From: Ziziphus jujuba
Lineage: Eukaryota; Streptophyta; Magnoliopsida; Rosales; Rhamnaceae
Length of the DNA stretch: 64,000 nt
Direction: 5' to 3'
Assembly: GCF_031755915.1 (NCBI RefSeq)
Contig: NC_083388.1
Location: 10,105,001 to 10,169,000 of the forward strand
Below are positions 9,355 through 21,668 of the stretch, in pieces. A program made the translations under genes and the position numbers. The notes below the pieces were generated by a model. It ran no database searches and had not been told where the DNA came from. It saw only the letters and a program-made list of their open reading frames with translations. Positions within the stretch are counted from its first letter, which is position 1. Every line of letters starts with the position of its first letter.

Positions 9355-12302
9355 ATGCCGAGCACTGGCGAGAAATCCGTCTGCAGCTACTCAACCTTGA
9401 CACTTCCCGATGATTGGTCCGTCGTCGAAAAGCAACGCTGCTCCTTAGCCGCCAGCCCCGGCCGAGTCGACAAGGTGCTTTTTTTTTTTTTTTTTTTAAC
9501 TTTTTATCTTTATATATATATATATATATATATTTTTATTTGTTTAATTTCCGGTTTGTTGCATTTGTTGAATTCAAGTGCATTGTATACAAAATGCATC
9601 TCTGTATAGTTCTCTTAATCCATGCATGGATGCGATTGTTGATATTGAGGGGTTTCTCTGCTTCTGATTCACTATTAATTGCATGAGTTTTTATTTTTTT
9701 ATTTTTTTATTATTATTTTTTTTTTATTTTGGGTATTCAAGCAGTCTTTTTCCATAATGCTTCTGTTCACATTGATAGGTTTTGGTTTTTTCCGTTATAT
9801 TTGATAAGATAGCATGGAATAGGCACAAGAAATCGAAATGCATGATAAAATAAAGAGGCAATAATGGCTGATTTTGCACCCAATTGAATGGAAAACCAGT
9901 GAATTTTTTAATCCAACATGACCTTAATGTAGTCACTCAACACAGATAATCTAATCTCATTCAAATTTGGTATATGATTATTTAAACACACTTTGTAATC
10001 CTTCTTTGTTTTCCATTAAAGCAAAATATTGTTGTGAGGATGCCTCTGAATGCTGAAATGATGTCTAGAAAGAAGAATGGGTAGGTATAAACTGGACCCT
10101 TTCAATATGTAAAATGTCAACTATGTGGGTTGGTGCTTTAATAGAAATCTAGAACAGGTCAGTGCTTGTGGTTTTATAAAGGATGACTTGAAAGCGTGTT
10201 TGGCAGAATTCAGATCTCTTTTGCTTAAGAAATGTCTACAAATGTGAAATGCATAGATTCCATCTCCTAGTATATGAAATGTCAACCATATAGATTGGTA
10301 ATTTAATGGAAACCCAGATTTGGTCAGTGGCAGTGGTGGCGTGGTTTTTCCTTTAAAAAGAGGTATTGCAATCTGTGTTAACGACCAGGATGAAGTCTGG
10401 ACTATGGCTAAGAGTCATTTTTGGGTTGATATTTTTTAGTAATATAAAGAACGCTATAATGTTATCTGTTTGACGGTCAGTATAAAGACTTATATTTTAC
10501 TCAGACAGTCATTCCCACATATTTTCTCAGCTAAAAAACCAATGAGTTATCATCTAACATATCTTCTGAAATTTAACCTTGATCTTTCTCCAAAAGTATT
10601 GCCCATCTTGTTGGGTAATGGTTGAGCACTTCATCTGACCCTTCTGTAGCAAAAGTCTATAATACAACTTGTACAATTTCTTTTCGATGTGGTTATATAT
10701 TGTTTTGTTCTTTTGACATTATTGAACTTTTAGATAAGCCATTTCTGATGGGAATAATTAGATTGCTCTTATCTTACTTGTAACTTGATACAAACACCAA
10801 GTTGATTCTAGGGCCCTGTTGTTAAGCTCTTTCATTGAAGTCTTATATAAGTAATTCAGGTAATCATGCCCTGTTAAAATATTTTGCAGTACTACTATGA
10901 GCCTGGGACGGGAAAGACGTTTCGTTCACTGATATCTGTTTACAAATATCTTAGAGAAGGGAAAACAGATACACCTATGACCAAGAAATTAAGAGCAGAC
11001 AACAAAAGCTCTGTAAGTTCTGGAAGCAACTTATTTACTGCTAAGTAATAAAAGTAAGAATGCAATCGTTACAATTATATAACTTTGGTTTATGAACTCA
11101 TTTTTTATTTCAACTGGCCTTTATAAATATTGAAATAGATCACTATATTGGTATTTCAGATGATGAAGTGATGCTTACAAATTATAATGGTAGAAATGCA
11201 AAGGGAAATTTTATTAATAATGGCCATATTAATGCAGATGCAAATTATACCCTACACGATCAGGAGCAACTCATCTTTCATACTACCAGATGATTGAATC
11301 ATTGAGGAAAAGCACCGTAATAATGCAAATTATGCTGGTGTCATCGACAAGGTAACTTTTCTTTTTTTTTTTCCATACTTTTAAGCATCTTCAATAGGGT
11401 TTTTCTAGCTTTGCACTTTCCTGAACTAGGAAGCAATTGCACATATCAAGCTAGGTTCTCTGTCTATAGAAAAAAGGTAAACTTGCAAGCTAAAGACAAA
11501 GATCTATGCATTCAGATATTTCCAAATTAGTAAGCATAGTGCACATCAGAAACTAGAGAAACTTACAAACTCATCTATATTTGCAGTATTATATTGAGCC
11601 AGGGAGTGGGCAGAGATTCCGTTCCTTAAGAGCTGTTGAAAGATACCTAACAGAAGCAAGCCATGATACAATGCCGCTGAAGGCATTCCAAGATGCCCAT
11701 AAACTTGATGTAAGAGTGATTACATTAACTGGTAAAACAAGATTTATTTGCTCCTCCAATATCCTTTGATCAACTTTCACATCTTGTTCTAAGAAGAAAG
11801 ATGTATCTGTCAATAAATGGTCCCTGAAAGCTGCTAATAAAGACCCAACAAAAGGCAAAGAAATTACAACTAGAGTGAAGACAGTCAAATCCTGCAATTA
11901 TTCTAGAGTGAGTTTATGCACTCATTAATTTTGTAGTTCATGAATCATGATAGAAAACAAATCTCCATGTTTTAACAGTTTTCACTGTGCTTTCTTCAGC
12001 CTTTAAAACATTTTGGTAATCTGATGAAAAATAATTCTGGAGAAGACGTTCAAGATTCAATGACTGATTTTTCCTGCCAACCATCAAAAATAAATTGGAT
12101 TCTTGCTGGTGGACCTGGAGGAAATATGTGGAGCCCCTTCATGGGTGAATATATGGTCCCAGAATCTGTAAAGCGGAAGTGGTCGGAAACATTTATATCA
12201 TCCATCCACAAGGGAAGCTTAAATGGACCAGGTCATTGGTGTGTGGCATTTACTGCACCCTGGGAGTCAACTTACACTTTTATTATATGCAAAAGAGGTT
12301 AG
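9355..12302 (+). CDS. Methyl-CpG-binding domain protein, MBD7/MBD13-like, with in-frame TGA
   Basis: Six phase-0 exons can be read: 9355-9474, 10890-11012, 11238-11351, 11587-11709, 11794-11907 and 12000-12302, giving 298 codons. Exons 1-2 encode a complete plant MBD (about residues 17-66: 'LPDDWSVVEKQR', then 'YYYEPGTGKTFRS' and 'YKYL'). Exons 3-4 encode a second MBD ('NYAGVIDK', 'YYIEPGSGQRFRSLRAVERYL'). Exon 6 has the conserved tail 'GGPGGNMWSPFM...VPESVKRKWSE' of the MBD7/MBD13 group. These nuclear proteins bind methylated CG DNA; Arabidopsis MBD7 helps limit silencing. Codon 101 (11295-11297) is TGA where the second MBD has its conserved Trp, so translation would stop after one domain unless an acceptor at 11306/11307 is used. 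A second TGA (11767-11769) lies in what I read as an 84-base intron. The start at 9355 is the ATG that opens directly into the first MBD. It could be a recent pseudogene. Confidence 0.75.
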
Positions 12303-12467
12303 GTACAACTAGATTTTTTCCTGTTCATCTGCATGTATAAAAATGAGGATTGAATTGCAGTGGGGATGTCCACTATGCTGCTTAATAACATCCATTAAGA
12401 GGGTATGAGGCCTGTCATGGATACTGGACTTTAAATTTATGCCTGTGGCATTCAAAAGGAAAATGTT

Positions 12468-12642
12468 ACTTGTCACCAGTGGTGACGCAAAACCAGTGGG
12501 CTTTGATAGTTGATGTGGTGATTTAATTGACGTAAACTACGGTTCATATCTCATATATGTTTCTATTTTTTAAATGAAACTAATTAATTATCATCACATC
12601 AACTATAGTCTCATCCTTCGTGATCTCCAATGGTGACAAATA
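12468..12642. mobile_element. MITE-like element with terminal inverted repeats
   Basis: The left end ACTTGTCACCAGTGG is matched at the right end by TATTTGTCACCATTGG read on the minus strand. Further inside, GTTGATGTGGTGAT on the left pairs with GTTGATGTGATGAT from the minus strand of the right half. About 175 bp of nearly palindromic, non-coding DNA just after the MBD gene fits a small non-autonomous DNA transposon. A target duplication is not clear, so the superfamily is open. Confidence 0.5.
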
Positions 12643-13575
12643 GTCAAATGGAGTCCAATAAAAAGACCTATAAAAAAAGAGCATGCTGTATTTTATTGTT
12701 AGTACATTTAAACAGAGTGTTACACTACAGGTAAAGAATTTTTGTTTGGGGCATCAAAAGGCAACATTATTTATTTTCTAGTATCGGTTTTTAATGCAAA
12801 TTGTAGACTTAAGGACTGAATAGAAAAGCTGTGGCTAATGACCATTGTTAGTTATGAGCGGCCTTATCTTCATGATTCATGATGTAACTTATAATATTAC
12901 AGGTATTGCAGGAAGAAGTTTGTACTTCTTGTGAACCATGTCCAGGTTCTTTTCAATTTCATTCCAGCAATATTGTAAATTTGTAAATAAAACCGCTCAA
13001 CGGTCAAACCGTTGTACGTATAATGTATTGTTATTTTTGTTACCGATTGTAGAGATAAAAATTTGACTATGTTAAGCTTAAAAGTTATGTTTGGTTTTCT
13101 TGTCATGCCCTGCTCATATCCTTAGCAAAAGAGAGAATGTCTATAGAGAGGTTCAATGAATCCTTGTATTGTTGGATGCGGATTCTATCTTTCTCCATTT
13201 AGAACCAATATATTATTATTATTATTATTAGTATTATTTTGGTCAATAAAGCCAATATATTGTTTGAATGAACAATTTGAATTAAGCGTGCCCTGTGTAA
13301 ATTTCACTGTTTTTATGGGAAAACCATATATATATATATATATATATATATTTGAAATGATATGCTTGTTAAATTAAATTAGTTAAAAATGATCTTACAT
13401 TATTTGCTGGATCATTGTTCAGCAAAAATTTGTTGCAAATGTTTTTTTTTTTTTTTTTTTAAATGTTTCAATATTGTATTTACCATTGGTTTGTCTTCTC
13501 ACCAAGGAGGTTTGAAATGTACACGAATAAAATTTCTTTTCTTTTTTTTTTTTGGGAAATAAAATAAAATTTGAA

Positions 13576-13660
13576 GTTAGTAATTTTGTTTTAATGGGGA
13601 TGTTGGATGTGATGTGGGTTAGTAATTTTGTTTTAATGGGGATGTTGGATGTGATGTGGG
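13576..13660. repeat. 42-bp tandem duplication, two copies
   Basis: A unit beginning GTTAGTAATTTTGTTTTAAT is repeated exactly with a period of 42 bases (13576-13617 and 13618-13659). The identity of the copies indicates a recent slippage or recombination event. Confidence 0.9.
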
Positions 13661-13982
13661 TCTTGCTCATCATAATCTGAGCCATGTCGTATGGTAGAAT
13701 ATTTGAGTAAAGATTGTTGCATTAAAGCACAAAAGGGAGGCCAAAGCAAGGTTTATGAGGAGGAGCTATAACAAGATTCCTCAGCCAGAATCTGAAACAA
13801 GATACAAGAAGGAACAGAACTAAAAGTAGATAATATGTTGAGTAGATGATATATAATTATATATAGACATATATTTCTTATTACCAGCGTGTGACTCATT
13901 AATATATATATGGATATAATTATGAGAGTAGACAACTTGAGTGTGACTAATAATTGGATCGGAAGACAGAAATAATTGAAGG

Positions 13983-13988
13983 TTTTTT

Positions 13989-14019
<31 letters not shown>

Positions 14020-14022
14020 GGG
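13983..14022. repeat. T16-G24 homopolymer junction
   Basis: Sixteen T are followed directly by 24 G. The G run could form a G-quadruplex, and both runs are prone to length errors in sequencing. Confidence 0.9.
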
Positions 14023-14781
14023 TAAAGTAATTGGAGGTGGTAGACGTAGTAAAAGAAGATAAAGTTTCATGGGTTTGAAATTTCTAAGGACTTTACTTGA
14101 TGGAATGGTTGATAATGACCTAATTATCATGGCCCAGCACACAAGGCCTAAAACCATTGGATCAAGAACTTTTTGGCAGCACTGAGACTGGCTCATTATC
14201 TTCAAATATCCAAGAATTTGCTTTAAAAATAATAATAATAATAATAGTAAGAAATAAGTGGGATTTTTCATCGAGTTGTAGAACTTGGCAAAATTTGACC
14301 AAAGGTGAGGCTTAAGGAATGAGATTAAAGCATCTTGTTGATGAAAAAAACCAACATTTTAAAATCTCTCCACCAATACTTCCTTAGGCACTCCTCCATT
14401 CATATTCCTCTTAGCAACTTATGTTAGTTCCTCGGATTTTGCCTCATAAACAACAAGTTTTGTTTCTTCGTTTTTTGTTTTTTGATTGTTTGTTTGTTTG
14501 TTTGTTTTGTTTTGTTTTGTTTTTTTTTTTTTTTTTAATAATTTTTATTTATTTATTCATTGTTTTGTGTTTAAATGGTCAGGGTGTATTCGGGTCGAGC
14601 TTACCCTGCTTGACAAGAAAAGCGACCACCTACGCTTACCTAATAGACCAACCCTTGTGGTTTATAATGCAAGTTAGTTGTGAAACAAAAGTCCTTTAAC
14701 AATTTTCAAGAGGTATAATCTCGTGTCAGAAAAACACTAATAAATAAAAGGCTACAATCTTTATTAGAAATGGAAAATAAA

Positions 14782-17700
14782 TCAAGGAGGCATCCTTCCA
14801 GACAAGTAGAGCGCCAGCTTATCTCTCAGATTAGCACCATTTATGTCGGCGGTTCCACAAATTTGTTGGTGATAACCTGAGTCATGGTTGTGAGACAAAG
14901 ACATACTGTCCTGCACTTCATCTTCCATGTCGATAATAATGTTATGAAGCAAGCAGCAAACAAGAATGATCCTGGGCAATCTATGCTTGTCTGGTCTCCA
15001 CATTACTCCCTGAATGATCCTCCACATGTCCTTCAACCTCGCTAACGCCCTCTGTGCTACCACTCGGGTTGCAGAATGGCGCCTGTTGAACTCGGCTTTT
15101 GAGTCCGAGAGATCTTTCCCTTCATAGGGAATTACAAGATAGGGTAGTAAAGGATAGCCTGAATCACCAATTATGTATTCCCTTATTTCTGTTCCTTTGG
15201 AGAGCTCTACTTTCTTTCCATTCAACCTCTCACCTTGGTCACAAAGTTTATAGAAAGTTGAACTCTGAAATACCAACCAATCCTTCATTTTTCCTGGCCA
15301 TCCAGTGACTATGTCCCGGAATTTCATGTCAGGGTCCACAATTGCTTGCACGACCATGCTATGATTCTTCTCATGATCGAGCCACAAATGACTTGTGGGG
15401 TCTGAAGCAGGCAAACACATCGTAATATGGGTAGTGTCAATGACACCACAACAATTAGGGAAGCCTCGTATTCTCTCAAATTTGGATTTGACATCTGTCA
15501 TTTCTGCTTCTGTCGATGGCCATTGCAAGTGGTGAAGCCCCCTTTCTTCCATGGATTCCACGAACCTCCATGTCACTTGAGAGACAGTTGAGTGGTTTAG
15601 CCCAAATAAATCACCAATTGTCACAAGTGAATCACCGGAGCTCAGTCTTCTTAGAGCTACAGCTACTTGATCGCATAAAGACAAAGGCTTGCCATTTGAA
15701 AACACGAAATGTGCTGACTTAGCCATCATATCTTCCTTCACAAGTGAACATATGTAGTCAAAGGTCTTCCGGGAAATCTTAAAAATAGATTCAAACTTAT
15801 CTAAGCCGCTTGATGGAGATTGAATACCTGCTGCAGGAGGAAAGGGTAGAGAATTACTATTCTAAAATAAAGTAAGTACCTATGGTATCATCTTCGTGGA
15901 ATGTTGCAGTGACAGAACCAATATTTTTTAAGCTATCAGGCTTTAAATGTCAAATCATAATATTTAACCCTTCCTATATACTTTATTATATGGAATATGG
16001 AACTATGGAAACCACAATAGCAGAAGAAATAAAGCAAGCAGAAAACTTATTGGAAATGATATAGCTAGCAGAATTATCATGTTAATAAGTTTCTGACCTG
16101 ATACATATTTAAGTAATGCAAACCACATGTAGCTGATACGGTAATAACATGGGCTAGATTGGATAATAGAATGATATAATATGAACATTGAGCTAAATTA
16201 AACAAAATATAGTATGTCACATCCTAGGCAGCTAAGCATGATCAAATTCAGCACAGAATCAGTTTATCTAAAGCACAGAAAAACACTTGCACTTGATTAC
16301 TTCAGACTAAATAAAACTGTCTCAGAATCTACTTGAGCTTAAACTGATCTATCTTCCTAAAAAAGATAGGCATGCAAACATGAAAATAGAGAGGCATGTA
16401 GTTGCTAGTTTTGTGATGGACAGCTTTTTGGGTCAAGACTGATAACAACGAGTGAGAAACAAACAACCATGTGGATAATGTTAACATGTAACAGATGCTA
16501 AATAAATAAAAGAAAGGAGCAACTCTTCCCAATATGAACTTTTAATTTTTCACTGTAGTTGCTAAATAGAGAATTTTATATAGTCAATTCAAGTGAGCTT
16601 TTGCCCTAAAAATAGGGATTTGCTGTACAGTTACAATTCTCACAAATGGAAAATTTTAAGCGTTGTTATAGAAATTTTGTCTAAATATCTTGTCAAACAA
16701 ATCCAAAAAATACAAGAACTTTTAAAAATTATATCTCTAAGGGTACATGAGATTCAGGTTTTTCTTAGTCTCTAGGTCACATGAGATTCAGGTATTTCTT
16801 TGTCTTTGTTTTGAAAAATTTTGAGGGGAATCTAAAAAATGAGCCAGAAATGTTTCTAAATCAGGAACATGCATTTCATATTCTGTAAGAGCTCATCAGT
16901 TCAAGATTTCTTTGGACAATGCGTCATCAGTTGAAGATCATATCTCTTCAGACAAACTTAATTGCCACTGAAAAAAGAAGTCTAAGCAAGCAATAAATTG
17001 GAGCTGACTCAACCATTGGACCTGGAAGAGTATCTCCTGCAAGTTTTATGCTTTTGGAATGACCTGTCCATGGATAAACAGCTTGTATATAACTAACAAT
17101 TTTCTTCTATGTTATTTTACTCTAAAACCGTAATAAGAGTTGTTCTAAATAAATTAACGTGCTACTTTATTTGACCCCTTCACTTTCCTGTGTAAATATC
17201 TGCTAATATTCATATGCTCATAATTCCCAATTCATCTATCTTATGAAAATGGCTGTCTATTAAACCTGCCATATAGAGTGTATTGAGTGTTTCAAGTTTT
17301 GTTTTGTTTCGTTCTGTTTCATTTATTTATTTATTTATTTTCCTTTTAATAGGTGTATATATATATATATATATATGTATATAAACCAGCATATTTTCAC
17401 CAAGCAAAATCACAGATACATTTTAAAGATCCATATGCATTCATTCAACATCTTGACAATGTTGCAAAGCAGTTCGTCTAATGTATATACGCATAAATAT
17501 ACATTTTACAGTATACAGCCCAAAAGAAAGTAAAACAGGTTCTAGACTATGACCATCAAAATACAGATAGTTTCAGCATCATTGTAACAAAGGTTATGAG
17601 AAAAAACCAAATTACTACAGTAATTATAAATAGAATCATATTCAAAATCTTAACAAGATGTATCAGTTTTATTTCAGATATGATCATTTAGAGGTCAATA

Positions 17701-18890
17701 TAGAGTTCCCGATATGAAAGAATGGAAATGTGGCGATATGAGAGAATGGAAATGTGGCATAGGGAATGCAGCGGTTTACTATGGCAATGTAAGAAGAGAA
17801 AATAAGATTATGTGTGCCTTTTACAAACAAACATCATGATTGGGTGGAAGGAAAAATAATATTGTAGAATTGGAACAAGCAACTAAAGCTACATATCTCA
17901 GAAAAGGCAAAGCACATTAAGATAGTTGCTTCTTCATGGATCTAAAATCAGCAGCATAAGTGGCTCATGAATCTTATAGAATAAAGGTAAAAATGAACAA
18001 CAAAACTTAATATAACATCTTGACTAGGCAATATGGTGTTCAAACACTAAACTATCTATTAATTCCACGACCTTGTATGTTCTTAATGGAAGAGCTCACC
18101 ATATGATAATCCGAAGCAGTAACCATCTCCACTACCATCAATATATAAATTTAGCTTTCATTAAAGCACCCAGCAAGGTTATCCCATTTATCAGAAAGAT
18201 AGTACTTAAGGAGAAATAAATTATTAACCAAAAATAACATTCATTCTCAAAGTTCAATTATCTTGTTGATTTCAATTAAATTACGTACTTTTGAGCACTT
18301 AAAATTGCAACGAAATAATGTAAAGCATGAAGCGCACATAAGCCATAGGCACTGTACAATGAACAAGATATCATTTTTGTCTTAAATTATAGAACATGCC
18401 CATCATCATCATATACAACATAAGCTTATCCAGTACAAATACTCAGGTGTGAAGTGAAACATAATGTTGTTGAAAAGGGTGACAAAACAGATTAGGGATT
18501 CTTCCAATATACAACCAAAATGCATTTGCAATATACTAATATATAACTGCAATAAGAAAATAAAGCATAAACCTAATTCATTTGGACTGAAATTAATTTA
18601 ACCAATCCACCGGAACTCAACCAGTAGAGAAAGGAGCCTACAAACCCGAACAGAATGTGACTGTTCAACAACAGCATCATAATATAGCAACAGAATATAA
18701 ATACAAGCAAAGAGCAGATATAGTAAAGCAATCAGAAATAGCAAAGAAAAAATATACCATTAATTCTCTTGAAAAATTCATCCCACCAATCCACAGGACC
18801 TTCCTTCTCCGAAGACCCAGAACCAGAAGCATTTTCTTCAGGCTTCTTCTCTGTCTTCTTCCTCTTTCTGAACCCTCTAATAGGACCCAT
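14782..18890 (-). CDS. ALP1-like protein, domesticated Harbinger (PIF) transposase
   Basis: Two exons, complement(14782..15827) and complement(18758..18890), give 392 residues, close to the usual ~395 of plant ALP1-like proteins. The N-terminus 'MGPIRGF' with a Lys/Arg-rich stretch and 'DWWDEF' is typical. 'FKISRKTFDYI', 'RRLSSGDS', 'HSTVSQVTWRF' and the HARBI1 nuclease core follow. Of the DDE triad, Asp175 ('GVIDTTHI') and Asp266 ('IGDSGYP') are present, but the Glu expected in 'VERAxxRLK' is Gln303 ('VVAQRALARLK'), so cleavage activity is unlikely. Arabidopsis ALP1 joins Polycomb PRC2 and antagonises silencing; a nuclear chromatin role here is inferred. The intron is 2.9 kb with donor G|GTATAT; its acceptor is a CAGCAG pair that can add one Ala. 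A TATATATA motif at about 19149-19160 may serve as TATA box, and AATAAA on the minus strand at 14765-14760 as poly-A signal. Confidence 0.9.
17711..17758. repeat. 24-bp tandem duplication in the ALP1-like intron
   Basis: GATATGAAAGAATGGAAATG followed by TGGC is repeated with one change (17711-17734, 17735-17758). Confidence 0.85.
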
Positions 18891-19407
18891 CAGCGTGAGA
18901 CAACCGAATTGAATCAAAACCCAGAAACCCAACAGCTTCAAACAGCAAGAACCAAATCAAACTCTGTTAGAATTCAAAGAAAAACCAATACCCATTTACC
19001 ACAAAGAGAAATATATTTACCACAGACACACACAAAGATCATGAGAGGATGATATATGCAGCAGTGACTAGAAAACATGCAAAAGAACGGAAAGAGCTAG
19101 TTTGAGTTTGTTAATGGCTGTTTATAGAGTGTCTGAAACATGCAATAAATATATATATAGAGAGAGGTCGATGAAATAGAGACGATTGGTGAAGCTATAA
19201 CTGATGGAAAATCCAAGCAACACATGTGGTTTGGTGGTGGCTTAGGACAATGTGGCAAGAGAAGTGAGAGACATGGACATTGGGACTTTGGCTCAGAGTA
19301 TCTATCGCACTACACATTTAGATTTGAAAGATAGAAACTCAAAAGAAAGTTTTGCTTAAGATTGTTTTGGACTTTGGACTCACCCTCTAATTTAAGGTAA
19401 ACAAACA

Positions 19408-19410
<3 letters not shown>

Positions 19411-19446
<36 letters not shown>
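19411..19446. repeat. Poly-T tract, 36 bases
   Basis: An uninterrupted run of T close to the presumed promoter of the ALP1-like gene. Read on the minus strand it could be the poly-A tail of an old retroposon, but no body is recognisable next to it. Confidence 0.85.
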
Positions 19447-19447
<1 letters not shown>

Positions 19448-20993
19448 AAATTTTGTTTTCTTTTCACTTATGCACAGACCTTTGTATGATGATAATAATA
19501 ATAAATAAGGTGGATGAACAAAATAAGAGCCCAGTTGCTATTGAAAATGACAAATATGCCATTAAACTTTGCTCCATTTGATTCTCCAAAAAGAAGGGTA
19601 TTTCTGATTTACTAGGTAAGACAGAACACTGCGAACATCTTTTTTTTCTTTTTGAGTAAGAATACTATGAATATTTACATATATATATATAATCTGGGTG
19701 TGAAAAATTCTTCTCTATGACATTACTATTTCATGAATAAGAAATCTTAATTGGGTTTTGATAACAAAGTTTTATTTTCTCGATTGCTTCTCTCTTTTGT
19801 ACTTTACTAAAGTTTAAACACTCAATGGCAAAGCTTAAGCACTCCTGATGAAAATTTTACTCGCTTATGAATGTTCTCATATCAAAACCAATATTTTAAA
19901 ACCAATTTATAATTGGTATATTTATTAACATTTTGGATACAAAACATTTTATTTTATTTTTTTTATTTTTTTTATTTTTTTTTTGGGGGCAAAGATTGGA
20001 TATACTTAAGTTGCGTTCTTTTATTGGTTTATTTATCAATGTAGCCATTTGCCTCCGGCAATATCAATATTAACAAATAAACTTTTTTTTTTCCCAAACA
20101 AATATAATGTAATTAATATATTAGTTTGAAATAGTTATTTATTTATTTGTTTTTATGCAATTACAAAATGCCTTGCGCAACTCAAGGCATGTTTATAAAT
20201 GTTTTTTTTATAACTACATATTTTTCATAACACTTATTTTTGTGACACTTTTGTTAATAGGTATTTTAAATAAATGATTGAATATTTAGCTATATATATG
20301 ATAGAAAACACTTACAAATTTATTTTTAATATTTTTATATTTTAATTAATATATTGAATGATTTTTTTTTTTTTTTTGGTTCTAAAACACTTATTTAGAG
20401 AAGCACTAATCTTGATGTTTATACTTCTTAATTTTTTATCTAACATGATTATAGATTTTTTATTTATTTATTTATTTATTTGTCTCTTGAAAGCACTTAT
20501 TGAAACTCTAAAAATATTAACAAACATGCTCTCAGTATCCTTGGACTTAATATACTAGTTTGCATTTGTACTTCTCGATTTAAACATATTTTGTTTACCA
20601 TTAATAATATTTACAAAAATGCTTTTATAAAATTTATTTTTTTTCCTATACAGTAAAATACCTACTATGCCTTGTTTGGAAATAATGGAAAAAAAAAAAA
20701 AAAAAGAAGGCTAGCAGCATCCCATCCCCACTATGATCCCAAGATTTTTTTGAGTGGAAATAGAAACGTAATGCCAAATCATAGTCCACATACTACAATC
20801 CATTTATTAAAGATAAATATTAAAATAACTGCAGTATTACGAATACAAATGTTTTAAAACTCATTTATCGAATAAAATGAAAAATGTCGAGTAAGGTTGG
20901 TATGGGAGTAAACGCCTAACATCTACACCACCATAAGGTCATCAATTTGAGAGACTCAATCTTCTTTTTTAAAGTAAAAGTTATTATAATTCG

Positions 20994-21027
<34 letters not shown>

Positions 21028-21634
21028 AATATTACTATATTATTTGATAAATAATTTAATATTTATAACATTATTGTTAGAATGAAAGCTTGCTAAAACA
21101 GCTTGTCAAAAAGTTTCAACTAACAAAATAAAATAAAATAAAACTTGTGAAACTGACAATTTGTCTAAAGAAAGTCGTGTCGTGGGCCTCCTGTCGTCCT
21201 AAATCTCTTTATGGAATTCAAAATTATTTGTTGTAACGAGTTTGTTTTTCTAAAGCATATCATGTCAACTAATGAACAATTAATTCATATTCACCTCCAA
21301 AAAATAAAAAATAAAAAAAATACCATTAATTCATGTTTTATTATCTTACTTTTTATCAACTAAAGAATTCACATTTTGAGTGATTAGCATTGGTAGTCCT
21401 TTTTTGTTTTTTTTCATGATTTTTAGTTTTTAGTTCCACTAAGATAAAATCAAGTTTCCAAGAGAAAAAATAAAAAATAAAAAAAAGAGTTATAAGAGCT
21501 ATAAAAATAGATAAGGCAATTTGTCCAAACAACATGGATGAATCTATATCAGATGACTAGATCAGAAGGAGAGAGTGTGATTCTATAAAATAACATTTTT
21601 TAAAACTGCATCAACATGAGATTGAAATTATTTA

Positions 21635-21668
<34 letters not shown>

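Larger units (their letters stand above)
12303..14757. other. Intergenic DNA between the convergent MBD and ALP1-like genes
   Basis: This holds the 3' flanks of both genes, one MITE-like sequence, a 42-bp tandem duplication, a (TA)n tract near 13327-13351, long T runs (13441-13460, 14520-14536) and a T16/G24 homopolymer junction. Open frames here are low-complexity shadows. The segment 14577-14660 is less AT-rich than its surroundings but I do not recognise it. Confidence 0.6.

Noticed and set aside
9126..9413. 95-codon plus-strand frame overlapping MBD exon 1
   Set aside because: It is in another frame from the MBD domain and has no similarity; the true start is at 9355.
13753..14271. 172-codon minus-strand open frame
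   Set aside because: It is built from Leu runs, Pro runs (the poly-G tract) and Lys runs; it has low complexity and no domain.
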